Part shown: in pieces, positions 15,903-24,444 of the stretch
Numbering within the stretch: position 1 is the stretch's first letter
How the letters are laid out: each line of letters begins with the position of its first letter
NCBI GenBank assembly: GCA_026399025.1
Contig: JAPLRU010000063.1
Coordinates: forward strand, 55,636-93,394
Reading direction: 5' to 3'
DNA length: 37,759 nucleotides
From: Methylobacter sp.
Lineage (GTDB): Bacteria > Pseudomonadota > Gammaproteobacteria > Methylococcales > Methylomonadaceae
Translations under genes and position numbers: made by a program
The notes under the pieces: model-generated
What the model saw: only the letters and a program-made list of their open reading frames with translations
What the model was told of the DNA's origin: nothing
Databases searched by the model: none

Positions 15903-17057
15903 GTGAAGAAAACAAAGCAACTGTTCGCAGGTCTGATCTTAATGGCTTTTGGTCTAGGGACAGTACAGGCGGATTACACGCTCAATTTAATGAAAGGGGT
16001 CACAAAGGTCAGCAATGATATTTATGACCTGCACATGTTGATTCTATGGATTTGTGTGTTCATAGGCATTGGCGTGTTCGGAACTATGTTCTATTCGATT
16101 TACCATCATCGTAAATCAAAAGGACATAAAGCGGAGCAGTTTCATGAAAATACGACGGTTGAAATTATCTGGACAATTATTCCGACTCTGATTCTGATCG
16201 GCATGGCTATTCCAGCTACAAAAGCCATGATGGAATTGGATGATGTGCAAGACTCCGAAATGTCTATTAAAGTAACAGGGCATCAGTGGAAATGGGAATA
16301 TGAATATCTTGATAATGGAATTCATTTTTTCAGCAGCTTGGACGAGGCCAGCAATAAAGTACGCCAAGTAGGTTCAGGCTTGGATCCTCGATCGGTCCCT
16401 AATTATTTATTAAATGTTGACAAGCCCTTAGTTATTCCGACTAAAAAGAAAATTCGTTTTGTATTTACCGCTAAAGACGTTATCCACTCGTGGTGGGTGC
16501 CTGATCTAGGTTGGAAGAAAGATACTATTCCCGGCTTTATTAATGAGTCATGGACTTCTGTTGACGAGCCCGGCACTTATCGCGGCCAATGTACTGAACT
16601 TTGCGGTAAGGATCATGGTTTTATGCCGATCGTTGTGATTGCAATGAACGAGCCTGAGTACAATGTTTGGGTAGAGCAACAAAAAGCAGCTGTGATTGCT
16701 GAGGCAGGATCGGCTAGCAAACAATGGAGCAATGAAGAGCTGATTGCTAAAGGTAAAGCTGTCTATGAGACCAGCTGCGCATCTTGCCACATGCCCGATG
16801 GTGCAGGGTTGCCAGGTACTTTTCCTGCTCTAAAGGCAAGTCCTATAGTAACCGGTGATATCAACGCTCAAGTTAAACTAGTCTTAAACGGAAAAGGCAT
16901 GATGCCTGCTTTCGAAAAAATGTTAAGCGCGGTTGATCTCGCTGCAGTCATAACTTATACCCGTAATGGTCTGGGTAATTCGGTGGGGGACTCTATTCAA
17001 CCTTCAGCTATTCAGGCTCTGCAATCGGCAACGCCGGGCGCAGGTAAAAATGAGTAA
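15903..17057 (+). CDS. coxB: Cytochrome c oxidase subunit II with fused cytochrome c domain
   Basis: A 384-aa aa3-type oxidase subunit II that takes electrons from cytochrome c and passes them to subunit I. The start is GTG with AGGAGG about 8 bases upstream. A signal segment (residues 5-23) is followed by two membrane helices (about 43-66 and 86-107). The CuA site is complete: H195, C230, C234, H238 and M241 in C-T-E-L-C-G-K-D-H-G-F-M. The C-terminal extension carries a haem c site CASCH (292-296) and a later GMMPAF methionine ligand, the caa3-type layout. It heads the operon with coxA 54 bp downstream. Confidence 0.96.
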   Translation: MKKTKQLFAGLILMAFGLGTVQADYTLNLMKGVTKVSNDIYDLHMLILWICVFIGIGVFGTMFYSIYHHRKSKGHKAEQFHENTTVEIIWTIIPTLILIGMAIPATKAMMELDDVQDSEMSIKVTGHQWKWEYEYLDNGIHFFSSLDEASNKVRQVGSGLDPRSVPNYLLNVDKPLVIPTKKKIRFVFTAKDVIHSWWVPDLGWKKDTIPGFINESWTSVDEPGTYRGQCTELCGKDHGFMPIVVIAMNEPEYNVWVEQQKAAVIAEAGSASKQWSNEELIAKGKAVYETSCASCHMPDGAGLPGTFPALKASPIVTGDINAQVKLVLNGKGMMPAFEKMLSAVDLAAVITYTRNGLGNSVGDSIQPSAIQALQSATPGAGKNE

Positions 17058-17111
17058 GTCATTGCGTTCTTATCGATCTAATCTTTTTTATATATTCAAG
17101 AGGTATAAAAT

Positions 17112-18728
17112 ATGTCTGCTGTAGTCGCTGAACATGATGATCATCACGATCATCACGATCATGGTCCTGCGAAGGGGCTCTTAAGATGGGTTATTACAAC
17201 CAATCATAAAGATATCGGTACGTTATATTTGGTGTTTGCGCTGGCGATGTTCTTTGTTGGCGGCGCCATGGCAATGGTTATTCGTGCCGAATTGTTTGAA
17301 CCGGGAATGCAGTTTGTTAATCCCCAGTTCTTTAATTCAATGACCACCATGCATGCTTTGGTTATGGTATTCGGTGCAGTTATGCCGGCGTTCGTTGGTT
17401 TGGCCAACTGGATGATTCCAATGATGATCGGTGCGCCGGATATGGCATTGCCGCGCATGAACAATATGAGCTTTTGGTTGTTGGTTGCCGGGGTTTTATT
17501 GCTGGCCAGTACTTTATTTATGGAAGGCGGTGCGCCTGCCGGCGGTTGGACTTTGTATCCGCCGTTAATATTGCAAACGGGTAAAGCATTGCCTTTTGCT
17601 GTTTTTGCGGTGCATTTGTTGGGTATTTCATCAATTATGGGTGCTATAAATATCGTCGCAACGATTTTTAATATGCGCGCCCCCGGCATGACTTTAATGA
17701 AAATGCCGATGTTTGTCTGGACTTGGTTAATTACCGGTTTTTTGCTAATTTCCATCATGCCTGTTTTTGCCGGTTCGGTGACGATGCTGTTGACAGACAA
17801 GTTTTTTCACACCAGTTTTTTTGATGCTGCCGGTGGCGGAGACCCTGTCCTTTATCAACATATTTTCTGGTTTTTCGGTCATCCTGAAGTTTACGTAATG
17901 ATTTTGCCCACTTTCGGTGTGGCTTCTACTATTATTCCGGTGTTTGCTCGTAAGCCTCTATTTGGCTACAGTTCAATGGTCTACGCGACGGCTTCCATTG
18001 CATTTTTGTCGTTTATCGTTTGGGCGCATCACATGTTTACGGTGGGTATGCCGATTGCGGGTGAGCTGTACTTCATGTATGCAACCATGTTAATTGCAAT
18101 TCCTACGGGTGTTAAAGTTTTTAACTGGACCGCAACTATGTGGAAAGGTTCCATGACTTTTGAAACACCGATGTTATTTAGCATCGCTTTCGTTGTTTTA
18201 TTTACGATGGGTGGATTTACCGGTTTAATGATGTCAGTTGCACCGGTTGATTTCCAGTATCACGATACTTACTTTATTGTCGCGCATTTCCATTACACAT
18301 TAGTTCCTGCGTCTGTCTTTATATTGATGGCTGCCGGCTATTTCTGGCTGCCTAAATGGACCGGCCATATGTATGATGAGAAAATTGGCAAATTACACTT
18401 CTGGTTGTCGGTAATCTCGGTAAATGTCTTATTTTTTCCTCAGCATTTCTTAGGGCTTGCCGGTATGCCGCGAAGAATTCCCGATTATGCTGTGCAATTT
18501 GCGGACTGGAATATGATTTCCAGTATCGGGGGCTTTATCTTCGGTGCAAGCCAGCTGTTGTTCCTATATATTGTCATTAAGACTGTCAAAGGTGGAACGG
18601 GTGAAACGGTAACTGATGAAGTTTGGGAAGATGCTTCTAAGCATAGCTTGGAGTGGACTTTATCGTCACCCCCTCCCTATCACTCGTTTACTACACCTCC
18701 GACAGTTATACCTACTGAACATATCTAA
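17112..18728 (+). CDS. coxA: Cytochrome c oxidase subunit I
   Basis: A 538-aa haem-copper oxidase catalytic subunit that reduces O2 to water and pumps protons. Twelve membrane helices are expected. Visible motifs include the low-spin haem His in TTMHALVMVFG, the CuB/Tyr motif WFFGHPEVYVMILP, the HH pair in VWAHHMFTVG, and HFHYTLVPAS with the high-spin and low-spin haem histidines. The E-x-x-x-Y and lysine-channel residues are compatible with an A-type oxidase. The cytoplasmic N-terminus is unusually rich in His and Asp (residues 8-17 alternate H and D). AGAGG precedes the ATG. It is followed by a 12-bp hairpin and the small-membrane-protein/ctaG pair. Confidence 0.97.
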   Translation: MSAVVAEHDDHHDHHDHGPAKGLLRWVITTNHKDIGTLYLVFALAMFFVGGAMAMVIRAELFEPGMQFVNPQFFNSMTTMHALVMVFGAVMPAFVGLANWMIPMMIGAPDMALPRMNNMSFWLLVAGVLLLASTLFMEGGAPAGGWTLYPPLILQTGKALPFAVFAVHLLGISSIMGAINIVATIFNMRAPGMTLMKMPMFVWTWLITGFLLISIMPVFAGSVTMLLTDKFFHTSFFDAAGGGDPVLYQHIFWFFGHPEVYVMILPTFGVASTIIPVFARKPLFGYSSMVYATASIAFLSFIVWAHHMFTVGMPIAGELYFMYATMLIAIPTGVKVFNWTATMWKGSMTFETPMLFSIAFVVLFTMGGFTGLMMSVAPVDFQYHDTYFIVAHFHYTLVPASVFILMAAGYFWLPKWTGHMYDEKIGKLHFWLSVISVNVLFFPQHFLGLAGMPRRIPDYAVQFADWNMISSIGGFIFGASQLLFLYIVIKTVKGGTGETVTDEVWEDASKHSLEWTLSSPPPYHSFTTPPTVIPTEHI

Positions 18729-18742
18729 GGATGGTGCATTCT

Positions 18743-18774
18743 CAGGTTGCTTTTTTGTCAGTAAAAGCAACCTG
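18743..18774 (+). promoter_or_regulatory. Intra-operon hairpin after coxA
   Basis: A perfect 12-bp stem (CAGGTTGCTTTT, 18743-18754; AAAAGCAACCTG, 18763-18774) with an 8-base loop lies 14 bases after the coxA stop. It lacks a following T-tract, so it may protect the coxBA transcript 3' end or partly attenuate expression of the assembly genes downstream. Confidence 0.6.
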
Positions 18775-18801
18775 CTTTAGATACGCGTATTAGGTGAAAG
18801 A

Positions 18802-18900
18802 ATGAAGACCAAAACGAAAAATATTTTAACAGCATTGGTTTTGATCTTGATGGCGGTCATTATTTATGTTTTTGCCGTGATAAGAGCAGTTTCTCAATGA
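18802..18900 (+). CDS. 32-aa small membrane protein of the cytochrome oxidase operon
   Basis: A short frame: ATG at 18802, TGA at 18898-18900. It encodes [20 protein letters not shown] followed by [12 protein letters not shown]. It has a basic N-terminus and a single membrane helix. AGGTGAAAG lies just upstream as a ribosome-binding site, and its end overlaps the ctaG start by 4 bp (ATGA), a strong sign of real translation. Many proteobacterial oxidase operons carry such a cytochrome oxidase small assembly protein just before ctaG. That assignment is by position, size and topology. Confidence 0.75.
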   Translation: MKTKTKNILTALVLILMAVIIYVFAVIRAVSQ

Positions 18901-19439
18901 ATGAAGGCGTCAAGCAAAAAAACGCCAAATTAGTTCGAATCTTGGTGTTTGTTGTAGTGGGCATGTTCGGTTTCGGTTATGCTCTGGTTCCGCTTTATGA
19001 CGTTTTATGTGAGGTAACGGGACTTAATGGAAAAGTTGAATCTTCCGCTGTTAAGGAGGTTCACTATGAAATTGATAAAAGCCGGGAAATTACCGTAGAA
19101 TTTATGACTGCGCTGAATGAGGCTACACCAATGGTGTTCCGTTCAGAAATAAAAAAATTAAAAGTTCATCCGGGCGAATATTATACGGTGAATTTTTATG
19201 CGGAAAATAAGACCGATAAAGTGATGGTTGCTCGGGCAATTCCAAGTATTTCCCCTGGAGCGGTTGCTGAATTTTTTAAAAAAACCGAGTGTTTTTGTTT
19301 TTCAGAGCAAACATTCAAGGCGTTAGAAGGCAGAACTATGCCGGTGCGTTTTGTTGTTAGTCCGGAAATACCCAAGGAATATAAAACAATTACACTTGCA
19401 TATACATTTTTTGATAATACTGAAACATCAGTAAAATGA
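18897..19439 (+). CDS. ctaG: Cytochrome c oxidase assembly protein CtaG/Cox11 (CuB insertion)
   Basis: A 180-aa membrane-anchored copper chaperone that delivers copper to the CuB site of subunit I. One membrane helix near the N-terminus (about residues 14-32, LVFVVVG-type) is followed by a periplasmic immunoglobulin-like domain. The copper-binding CxC motif is present in [13 protein letters not shown], and [18 protein letters not shown] is the family's N-terminal signature. It is translationally coupled to the 32-aa membrane protein and precedes coxC by 12 bp, so it belongs to the same operon. Confidence 0.93.
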   Translation: MNEGVKQKNAKLVRILVFVVVGMFGFGYALVPLYDVLCEVTGLNGKVESSAVKEVHYEIDKSREITVEFMTALNEATPMVFRSEIKKLKVHPGEYYTVNFYAENKTDKVMVARAIPSISPGAVAEFFKKTECFCFSEQTFKALEGRTMPVRFVVSPEIPKEYKTITLAYTFFDNTETSVK

Positions 19440-19451
19440 GAGAGGAAGGTC

Positions 19452-20315
19452 ATGTCTACAAGTAACGCTTATTATATTCCGCAGAAAGCCACTTGGCCGG
19501 TCGTTGCAACCGGCGGTTTGATGATGATGTTGGCTGGGTTTGCAAACTATTTAAACGGTTCGGCAGCCGGTTCCATCTGGATGTTGTTGGGCTTAGCTGT
19601 TTTTATTGTTATGGTGGCCGGCTGGTTCACGCTGCAGGCCGCTGAAAGCGAGTCAGGCATGTATAGTGCTCAGGTAGGGGTTTCTTACCGTATGGGTATG
19701 ATGTGGTTTATCTTTTCAGAAATCATATTTTTTGCCGTGTTCTTCGGCGCACTCTGGTATACGCGTAATTTGTCGGTACCCTGGTTGGGCGGGGAAGGTG
19801 CTAAGGCAGCAACTAAAGAATTATTATGGCCTACTTTTGAAGCCATCTGGCCAACTAACGGTCCTGGTAAGGTCGGCGGCGATTTTGAGTCTATGGGAGC
19901 ATGGGGAATACCTTTCTTAAATACCTTAATTCTCTTAACCAGCGGTGTGTCGTGTACTTGGGCGCATCATGGCTTACTCGCAAAAAACCGCGATCAGTTG
20001 ATTAAAGGCTTAATGGCTACTGTAGGTTTAGGGCTCTTATTCGTGTCTTTTCAAGCATTTGAGTATCATGAGGCTTATACCGATATGGGGTTAACTTTGG
20101 GCTCAGGCATTTATGGGTCTACCTTTTTCATGTTAACCGGCTTTCACGGCTTTCATGTTTGCGTAGGTGCTATTATGTTGAGTGTTGTGCTGTTTCGTAG
20201 TTGGAAAGGACACTTCTCGCCGGAAAATCATTTCGCTTTTGAAGCGGCGGCTTGGTATTGGCATTTTGTTGACGTAGTATGGTTAGGCTTATTTATATTT
20301 GTTTATGTAATTTAA
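19452..20315 (+). CDS. coxC: Cytochrome c oxidase subunit III
   Basis: A 287-aa integral membrane subunit with seven predicted helices. The family signatures FIFSEIIFFAVFFGALW, SCTWAHHGLLAKNRDQLIKG, GFHGFHVCVGAIML and EAAAWYWHFVDVVWLGLF are visible. AGAGGAAGG lies just upstream of the ATG. The gene is last in the coxBA-ctaG-coxC run and is followed by a strong terminator. It stabilises the catalytic core and binds lipids near the oxygen path; it carries no redox centre. Confidence 0.96.
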   Translation: MSTSNAYYIPQKATWPVVATGGLMMMLAGFANYLNGSAAGSIWMLLGLAVFIVMVAGWFTLQAAESESGMYSAQVGVSYRMGMMWFIFSEIIFFAVFFGALWYTRNLSVPWLGGEGAKAATKELLWPTFEAIWPTNGPGKVGGDFESMGAWGIPFLNTLILLTSGVSCTWAHHGLLAKNRDQLIKGLMATVGLGLLFVSFQAFEYHEAYTDMGLTLGSGIYGSTFFMLTGFHGFHVCVGAIMLSVVLFRSWKGHFSPENHFAFEAAAWYWHFVDVVWLGLFIFVYVI

Positions 20316-20334
20316 TCTAAACAGTCATACCCAT

Positions 20335-20368
20335 AAAAGCGCTGTCGTTAGGCAGCGCTTTTTTTTTG
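20335..20368 (+). terminator. Rho-independent terminator of the cox operon
   Basis: A 9-bp stem (AAAGCGCTG, 20336-20344; CAGCGCTTT, 20353-20361) with an 8-base loop is followed by a run of T residues. It lies about 20 bases after the coxC stop. Confidence 0.92.
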
Positions 20369-20760
20369 TCGGAATGGTTGATTATTGATTTGGAGAATGG
20401 AACACAAATGCTTCCTATTGTAAGGAGAGGGGGCTACGGCTCTAAGATGTGAAGGTAGAATTTGCGTCTGGAACTGCAACGAGAGCCATGCGGAACATTC
20501 TCCGCGGCAGCCCTCGGTAATTGCTCCTGCATCGCCTACTGTTGGTGCTCTACTACAGGCTATCCATAGCCTTATGCATAAGCTCTATTCATTACATCCA
20601 GGTAACTTAGCAATTACCGAGGCTATATTGATTAAACGGATTTAAAAAAGCCGAAGCCAAGTTCAACATGATATATTAATTTAATTTGCAGCATCTTCGT
20701 GAAATTACTCGTGCTTATCCGCTACATCCGCATTCTATTATTAATAGTTACGAATCGTTT
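20369..20760. repeat. Intergenic region with a 14-bp inverted repeat
   Basis: A 390-bp stretch with no convincing gene. CCTCGGTAATTGCT (20512-20525) is repeated in inverse orientation as AGCAATTACCGAGG (20609-20622), perfect over 14 bp, enclosing about 83 bases with smaller dyads. The flanks show no obvious duplication. It looks like a short palindromic repeat element or a remnant of one. A regulatory RNA cannot be excluded. Confidence 0.5.
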
Positions 20761-21009
20761 TTATTTAACAGGGGCAGTTGGCACTTGATGCATCCGGGCG
20801 CCTATCCCGTGAGGCGTAAACATGCCGGTTGCCAAAGCTATAAAGATAAAAATAAATAACACGAGTGAAAGTGCAATCCGAAAAGTCAGTGCTTTGACTG
20901 TTTTTTCGGATTGTTCTTCAGTCTTATGTTTTACTAGATGAAATAGCGCTGAGCCTAAACTGATAATAATCAGGATAAAGGCGATAATGACGATGGTTTT
21001 TATAATCAT
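20761..21009 (-). CDS. DUF2909-family twin-transmembrane protein
   Basis: An 82-aa protein with two membrane helices (about residues 4-25 and 45-65) separated by a charged loop (VKHKTEEQSEKTVKALTFRIALS). This matches the DUF2909 / twin-transmembrane family, usually encoded between coxC and SURF1 in gammaproteobacterial oxidase loci and often on the opposite strand, as here. Its function is not known; location suggests a part in oxidase assembly or haem handling. Confidence 0.8.
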   Translation of the reverse strand: MIIKTIVIIAFILIIISLGSALFHLVKHKTEEQSEKTVKALTFRIALSLVLFIFIFIALATGMFTPHGIGARMHQVPTAPVK

Positions 21010-21111
21010 GAATAGAGTTATGTTATGAGTAAGTTTTTTGTATTCTCGGTTATTTAGCTGCCTGTGCCAATAGCATAAAGAAAAAAAGCATCATCCTTCG
21101 GAGATTTTTCG

Positions 21112-21834
21112 GTGAAGTTTAAAATCATTCCAACGCTGGTTTATTTGTGCCTGTTGCCGGTGTTACTAGCGCTGGGTATGTGGCAATTAGACCGTTCAAA
21201 GCAGAAACAGGCACTCCTTACGTCGCAAGAACAAGCGGTAGCAACTGAAACGTTACATTTATCGGCGACTATTGAAAACGACACAGAAGCATTGAGATAC
21301 AGACAGGTCGACGTTACCGGGCATTACGATGCCGCACACCAGTTTCTGATAGATAACCAAATCAGCGACGGGAAGGTAGGTTATTTTGTTTTGACTCCGT
21401 TTATTTTAGCCGGAGAAACTAAGGCCGTTTTAGTGAATAGAGGCTGGATCCCTTTAAACCGGAACCGGTCTGTACTCCCTGATTTGCAGGTTCATAACGC
21501 GCAAGCGACTATTGTCGGACGAATTAATCATTTTCCCAGTGTTGGTATAAAATTAGCCGGAGCGGAAACTCCAACAGAGAACTGGCCATCGACAGTGCAA
21601 GTGGTCGATACTAATGTTTTGGCTAAAAAGCTGGGCTATCCATTATTTCAATTCCAGGTTGAGCTGGCTAAAGAATTGCCCGAGGGCTTTAAAAGGGAGT
21701 GGCGCAGCTCAACAATTATGCTGCCTGAACAACACACAGCCTATGCAATTCAATGGTTTGCATTGGCATTGACATTAACGGTACTCTTTATTTGGTATAG
21801 CTTTAAACAGAACGATGCACAATCAAAAAAATAA
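21112..21834 (+). CDS. SURF1-family oxidase assembly protein
   Basis: A 240-aa protein with a membrane helix at each end (about residues 5-22 and 211-230) and a large periplasmic domain between. The family motifs are visible: LLALGMWQLDRSKQKQ, YRQVDVTGHYD, VLVNRGWIPL, and HTAYAIQWFALALTLTVLF near the C-terminus. SURF1/Shy1 proteins help insert haem a into subunit I. The start is GTG with CGGAG 8 bases upstream. It overlaps the next gene by 20 bp, so the two are co-translated. Confidence 0.92.
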   Translation: MKFKIIPTLVYLCLLPVLLALGMWQLDRSKQKQALLTSQEQAVATETLHLSATIENDTEALRYRQVDVTGHYDAAHQFLIDNQISDGKVGYFVLTPFILAGETKAVLVNRGWIPLNRNRSVLPDLQVHNAQATIVGRINHFPSVGIKLAGAETPTENWPSTVQVVDTNVLAKKLGYPLFQFQVELAKELPEGFKREWRSSTIMLPEQHTAYAIQWFALALTLTVLFIWYSFKQNDAQSKK

Positions 21835-22411
21835 AAATCATATATTAATTCTGGTTATTTTTGGAATGTCCGTTATTCCCTTTTTAATTGCGTGGGGATT
21901 AAAAGAAAATCCTCAGCTTTTAAATGGGCAAACTAATAAGGGGCAGTTAATAACGCCGCCACTGACGACCGAGCGCGGCGATTTAAGCGGTTTCGACCGA
22001 TTTTCAAGCGATAACATGTCCGAGCTTTCCGGGCACTGGTTGCTGGTAAACATTATACCCAACAGCGACTGCAATGAAGCCTGTATTGAAGCCATTCATA
22101 AAACCAAACAACTACGCTTAATGCTGAATAAGGAGCTGACCCGTACCCGTCGAGTTGCTCTGGTCTTAAAAAATGTTGCGCCGGAAACTGCGGATAAATG
22201 GTGGCAAGATGATCCAACCTTATTAAGAATTAAAGCCAGTGATGCATTAATCAAGAAAGTGACTGAAATTAAACAAGGCAACATTCCTGATGGCATGCTT
22301 TTGTTAATGGACCCGCTAGGTAACTTAATGATGCAGTATGAGCCGGGCTTCAATCCTTATGATGTAAAAAGCGATCTTATGCATCTTTTGCGTATCTCAC
22401 AAATTGGATAG
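21815..22411 (+). CDS. Membrane-anchored thioredoxin-like (SCO-type CxxxC) assembly protein
   Basis: A 198-aa protein: an N-terminal anchor helix (about residues 9-27), then a periplasmic domain in which HWLLVNIIPNSDCNEACIEA carries a CxxxC pair, as in SCO copper-transfer proteins, and DGMLLLMDPLGNLMMQYEPGF matches the final strands of a thioredoxin fold. The SCO histidine is not certain. The gene lies between SURF1 and ctaA in an oxidase cluster, where similar proteins are annotated as cytochrome oxidase assembly proteins. A thiol or copper role in CuA maturation is the likely function (inference). Confidence 0.75.
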   Translation: MHNQKNKNHILILVIFGMSVIPFLIAWGLKENPQLLNGQTNKGQLITPPLTTERGDLSGFDRFSSDNMSELSGHWLLVNIIPNSDCNEACIEAIHKTKQLRLMLNKELTRTRRVALVLKNVAPETADKWWQDDPTLLRIKASDALIKKVTEIKQGNIPDGMLLLMDPLGNLMMQYEPGFNPYDVKSDLMHLLRISQIG

Positions 22412-22421
22412 TGGAAATAAT

Positions 22422-24437
22422 ATGTTTAAAAAAATAACTCTCTTTAGCGTTGTTTTAGCTTTAATCGTTGTTGTAGCCGGTTCATACGTTCGCTTATCGG
22501 GAGCGGGGCTCGGTTGTCCGGATTGGCCGGGATGCTATGGACAGGCTATTCCCTTCGATTTTGCTCAAGGCGGAGTTAGCGATCATGCTGATTTTAAAGA
22601 GCGGGCGGCCAAAGCATTCCCTGGCGCAACTCCGGATATTGCCTTAGCCTGGAAAGAAATGAGTCATCGTTACTTGGCGGCAATCTTAGGCATAAGCGTT
22701 TTGCTGCTGGCCTTGCTTTCGTGGCGGCAACAACACAATCGTTTGCTAGCCGTTACCGGCGCATTGAGCTTGTCGGTTTTGATTGGATTGCAAGCGGCTT
22801 TAGGCATGTGGGCGGTCAAATTTCACGTTATGCCTGTTATTGTAACCGGACACCTGCTGTTAGGCATGATGACGTTCTGGCTATTATTCTGGCTGTACTT
22901 ACGGCTCAATTCCAAGGCTTCAGCATTAGCCGTGCATCGGAATGGTTTGGCTGTATTTGCTCGATTTGCAATGGGGATTTTGTTTTTAGAGATTATTTTA
23001 GGCGCTTGGGTCAGCGCCAACTATGCGGCTTTAGCCTGTTCGGGTTTTCCTCAATGTAACGGTTCATGGTGGCCTAAAGCCGATTATCAAACGGCGCTGA
23101 ATTTCTTTAGCGGATTAAACACCGGCTATACCGGCGTTATTGCATTCGATGCGCAGGTCGCTGCAAATTGGCTGCATAGGGTCGGTGCGCTGGTTAGTTT
23201 TATCGTACTGACCTTGTTGATGTTAAGCGCAACATCAGCGCATCACCCAAAGCCGGTAAGACGAGCCGGTTTGTGGCTGAGTGTAGTGCTGTTGTTGCAG
23301 ATCGGCTCGGGCATTATCGGCATTAGGCTCGGTGCGCCTTTATGGGCGGCGGTAGCTCATAATGCTTTTGCCGCATTATTAATGTTGCCGTTGATCGCTA
23401 TCGGTTTTTACAGTCGACACGCTTATGTCGAAGAGTTAAAACCCACTGTAGAAGCCGAGCCGCAACGCGAAGGCGCGGTTGTCCCGGAAGCGGAAGTTTA
23501 TCCGTTAGCGGAACCCGAGTCGCTATACTTACGCCTTAAAACCCAGTTAAAGCGCACCCGATCAGGGCTTGGCGGAGTATTAGCTCATATTCCCTTAGGC
23601 CGGCAAGAAATTGACGAGGATTTGCTGGAAGAAATTGAAGCCAGTTTGTTAATGGCTGATATAGGTGTTGAGGCGACAACGACCATTATCAAACGCTTGA
23701 CTGAACGCGTAGAGCGGCATCAGCTCAACGATGGCGAGGCCTTAGCCGCAGCCTTAAAGCAAGAGTTACTGAGTATGCTTAAGCCCTGCGACCAGAACTT
23801 GCGTATTCCTAAACAGGATAAACCCTTTGTTATCCTGGTCGTCGGCGTCAATGGGGCGGGCAAAACCACAACCATCGGTAAATTGGCCAAACGCCTCCAG
23901 GCACAAGGACATAGTGTGATGTTAGCCGCCGGAGATACCTTTAGAGCTGCTGCTGTCGAACAATTACAAACTTGGGGTGAACGTAATAATATTCACGTGG
24001 TGGCTCAGCATACCGGAGCCGATTCGGCATCGGTTATTTATGACGGTGTGCAGTCCGCGCAGGCCAAAGGTATTGATGTATTGATTGCCGATACGGCCGG
24101 GCGTTTGCATACAAAGTCCAATTTGATGGATGAATTGAAGAAAGTAAAACGGATTATAAGCAAGCTGGATGAAACCGCGCCTCATGAAGTGCTGCTGGTA
24201 TTGGATGCCGGTACCGGGCAAAATGCCTTGTCGCAAGCAAAGCTGTTTAACGAAACAGTGGCCTTGACGGGCTTGGTTCTGACTAAACTTGATGGCACGG
24301 CAAAAGGCGGTATTATTTTTGCGCTGGCCAAGCAGTTCACTATTCCGATTCGTTTTATCGGCATAGGCGAGGGTATCGATGATCTACAGGATTTCGATGC
24401 GGATGCTTTTGTAAATGCATTGTTTGTTAAAGACTAA
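22422..24437 (+). CDS. Fusion of heme A synthase (CtaA) and SRP receptor FtsY
   Basis: One 671-aa reading frame. The ATG at 22422 is preferred to an upstream in-frame TTG (22404) because GTGGA lies 7 bases before it. Residues 1-335 are a full-length COX15/CtaA: eight membrane helices, haem ligands near H82 (MSHRY), H144 (VTGHLL), H252 (WLHRVG) and H313 (VAHNAF), the C-P-D-W-P-G-C loop and the C-S-G-F-P-Q-C-N-G pair. Residues about 335-366 are acidic like an FtsY A region. Residues 366-671 are a full FtsY NG GTPase: GVNGAGKTTT (475-484), DTFRAAA (505-511), DTAGR (557-561), TKLDG (621-625), IGEG (648-651). No in-frame ATG, GTG or TTG occurs between residues 331 and 400, so FtsY has no obvious start of its own. 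CtaA has a cytoplasmic C-terminus, so the fused FtsY would sit on the correct side. ftsE follows as usual. Confidence 0.9.
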   Translation: MFKKITLFSVVLALIVVVAGSYVRLSGAGLGCPDWPGCYGQAIPFDFAQGGVSDHADFKERAAKAFPGATPDIALAWKEMSHRYLAAILGISVLLLALLSWRQQHNRLLAVTGALSLSVLIGLQAALGMWAVKFHVMPVIVTGHLLLGMMTFWLLFWLYLRLNSKASALAVHRNGLAVFARFAMGILFLEIILGAWVSANYAALACSGFPQCNGSWWPKADYQTALNFFSGLNTGYTGVIAFDAQVAANWLHRVGALVSFIVLTLLMLSATSAHHPKPVRRAGLWLSVVLLLQIGSGIIGIRLGAPLWAAVAHNAFAALLMLPLIAIGFYSRHAYVEELKPTVEAEPQREGAVVPEAEVYPLAEPESLYLRLKTQLKRTRSGLGGVLAHIPLGRQEIDEDLLEEIEASLLMADIGVEATTTIIKRLTERVERHQLNDGEALAAALKQELLSMLKPCDQNLRIPKQDKPFVILVVGVNGAGKTTTIGKLAKRLQAQGHSVMLAAGDTFRAAAVEQLQTWGERNNIHVVAQHTGADSASVIYDGVQSAQAKGIDVLIADTAGRLHTKSNLMDELKKVKRIISKLDETAPHEVLLVLDAGTGQNALSQAKLFNETVALTGLVLTKLDGTAKGGIIFALAKQFTIPIRFIGIGEGIDDLQDFDADAFVNALFVKD

Positions 24438-24444
24438 AAAACCT

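Noticed and set aside
17204-17800. Long minus-strand frame of 198 codons inside coxA
   Set aside because: It is the complement of a strongly conserved membrane-protein gene and has no domain or ribosome-binding site.
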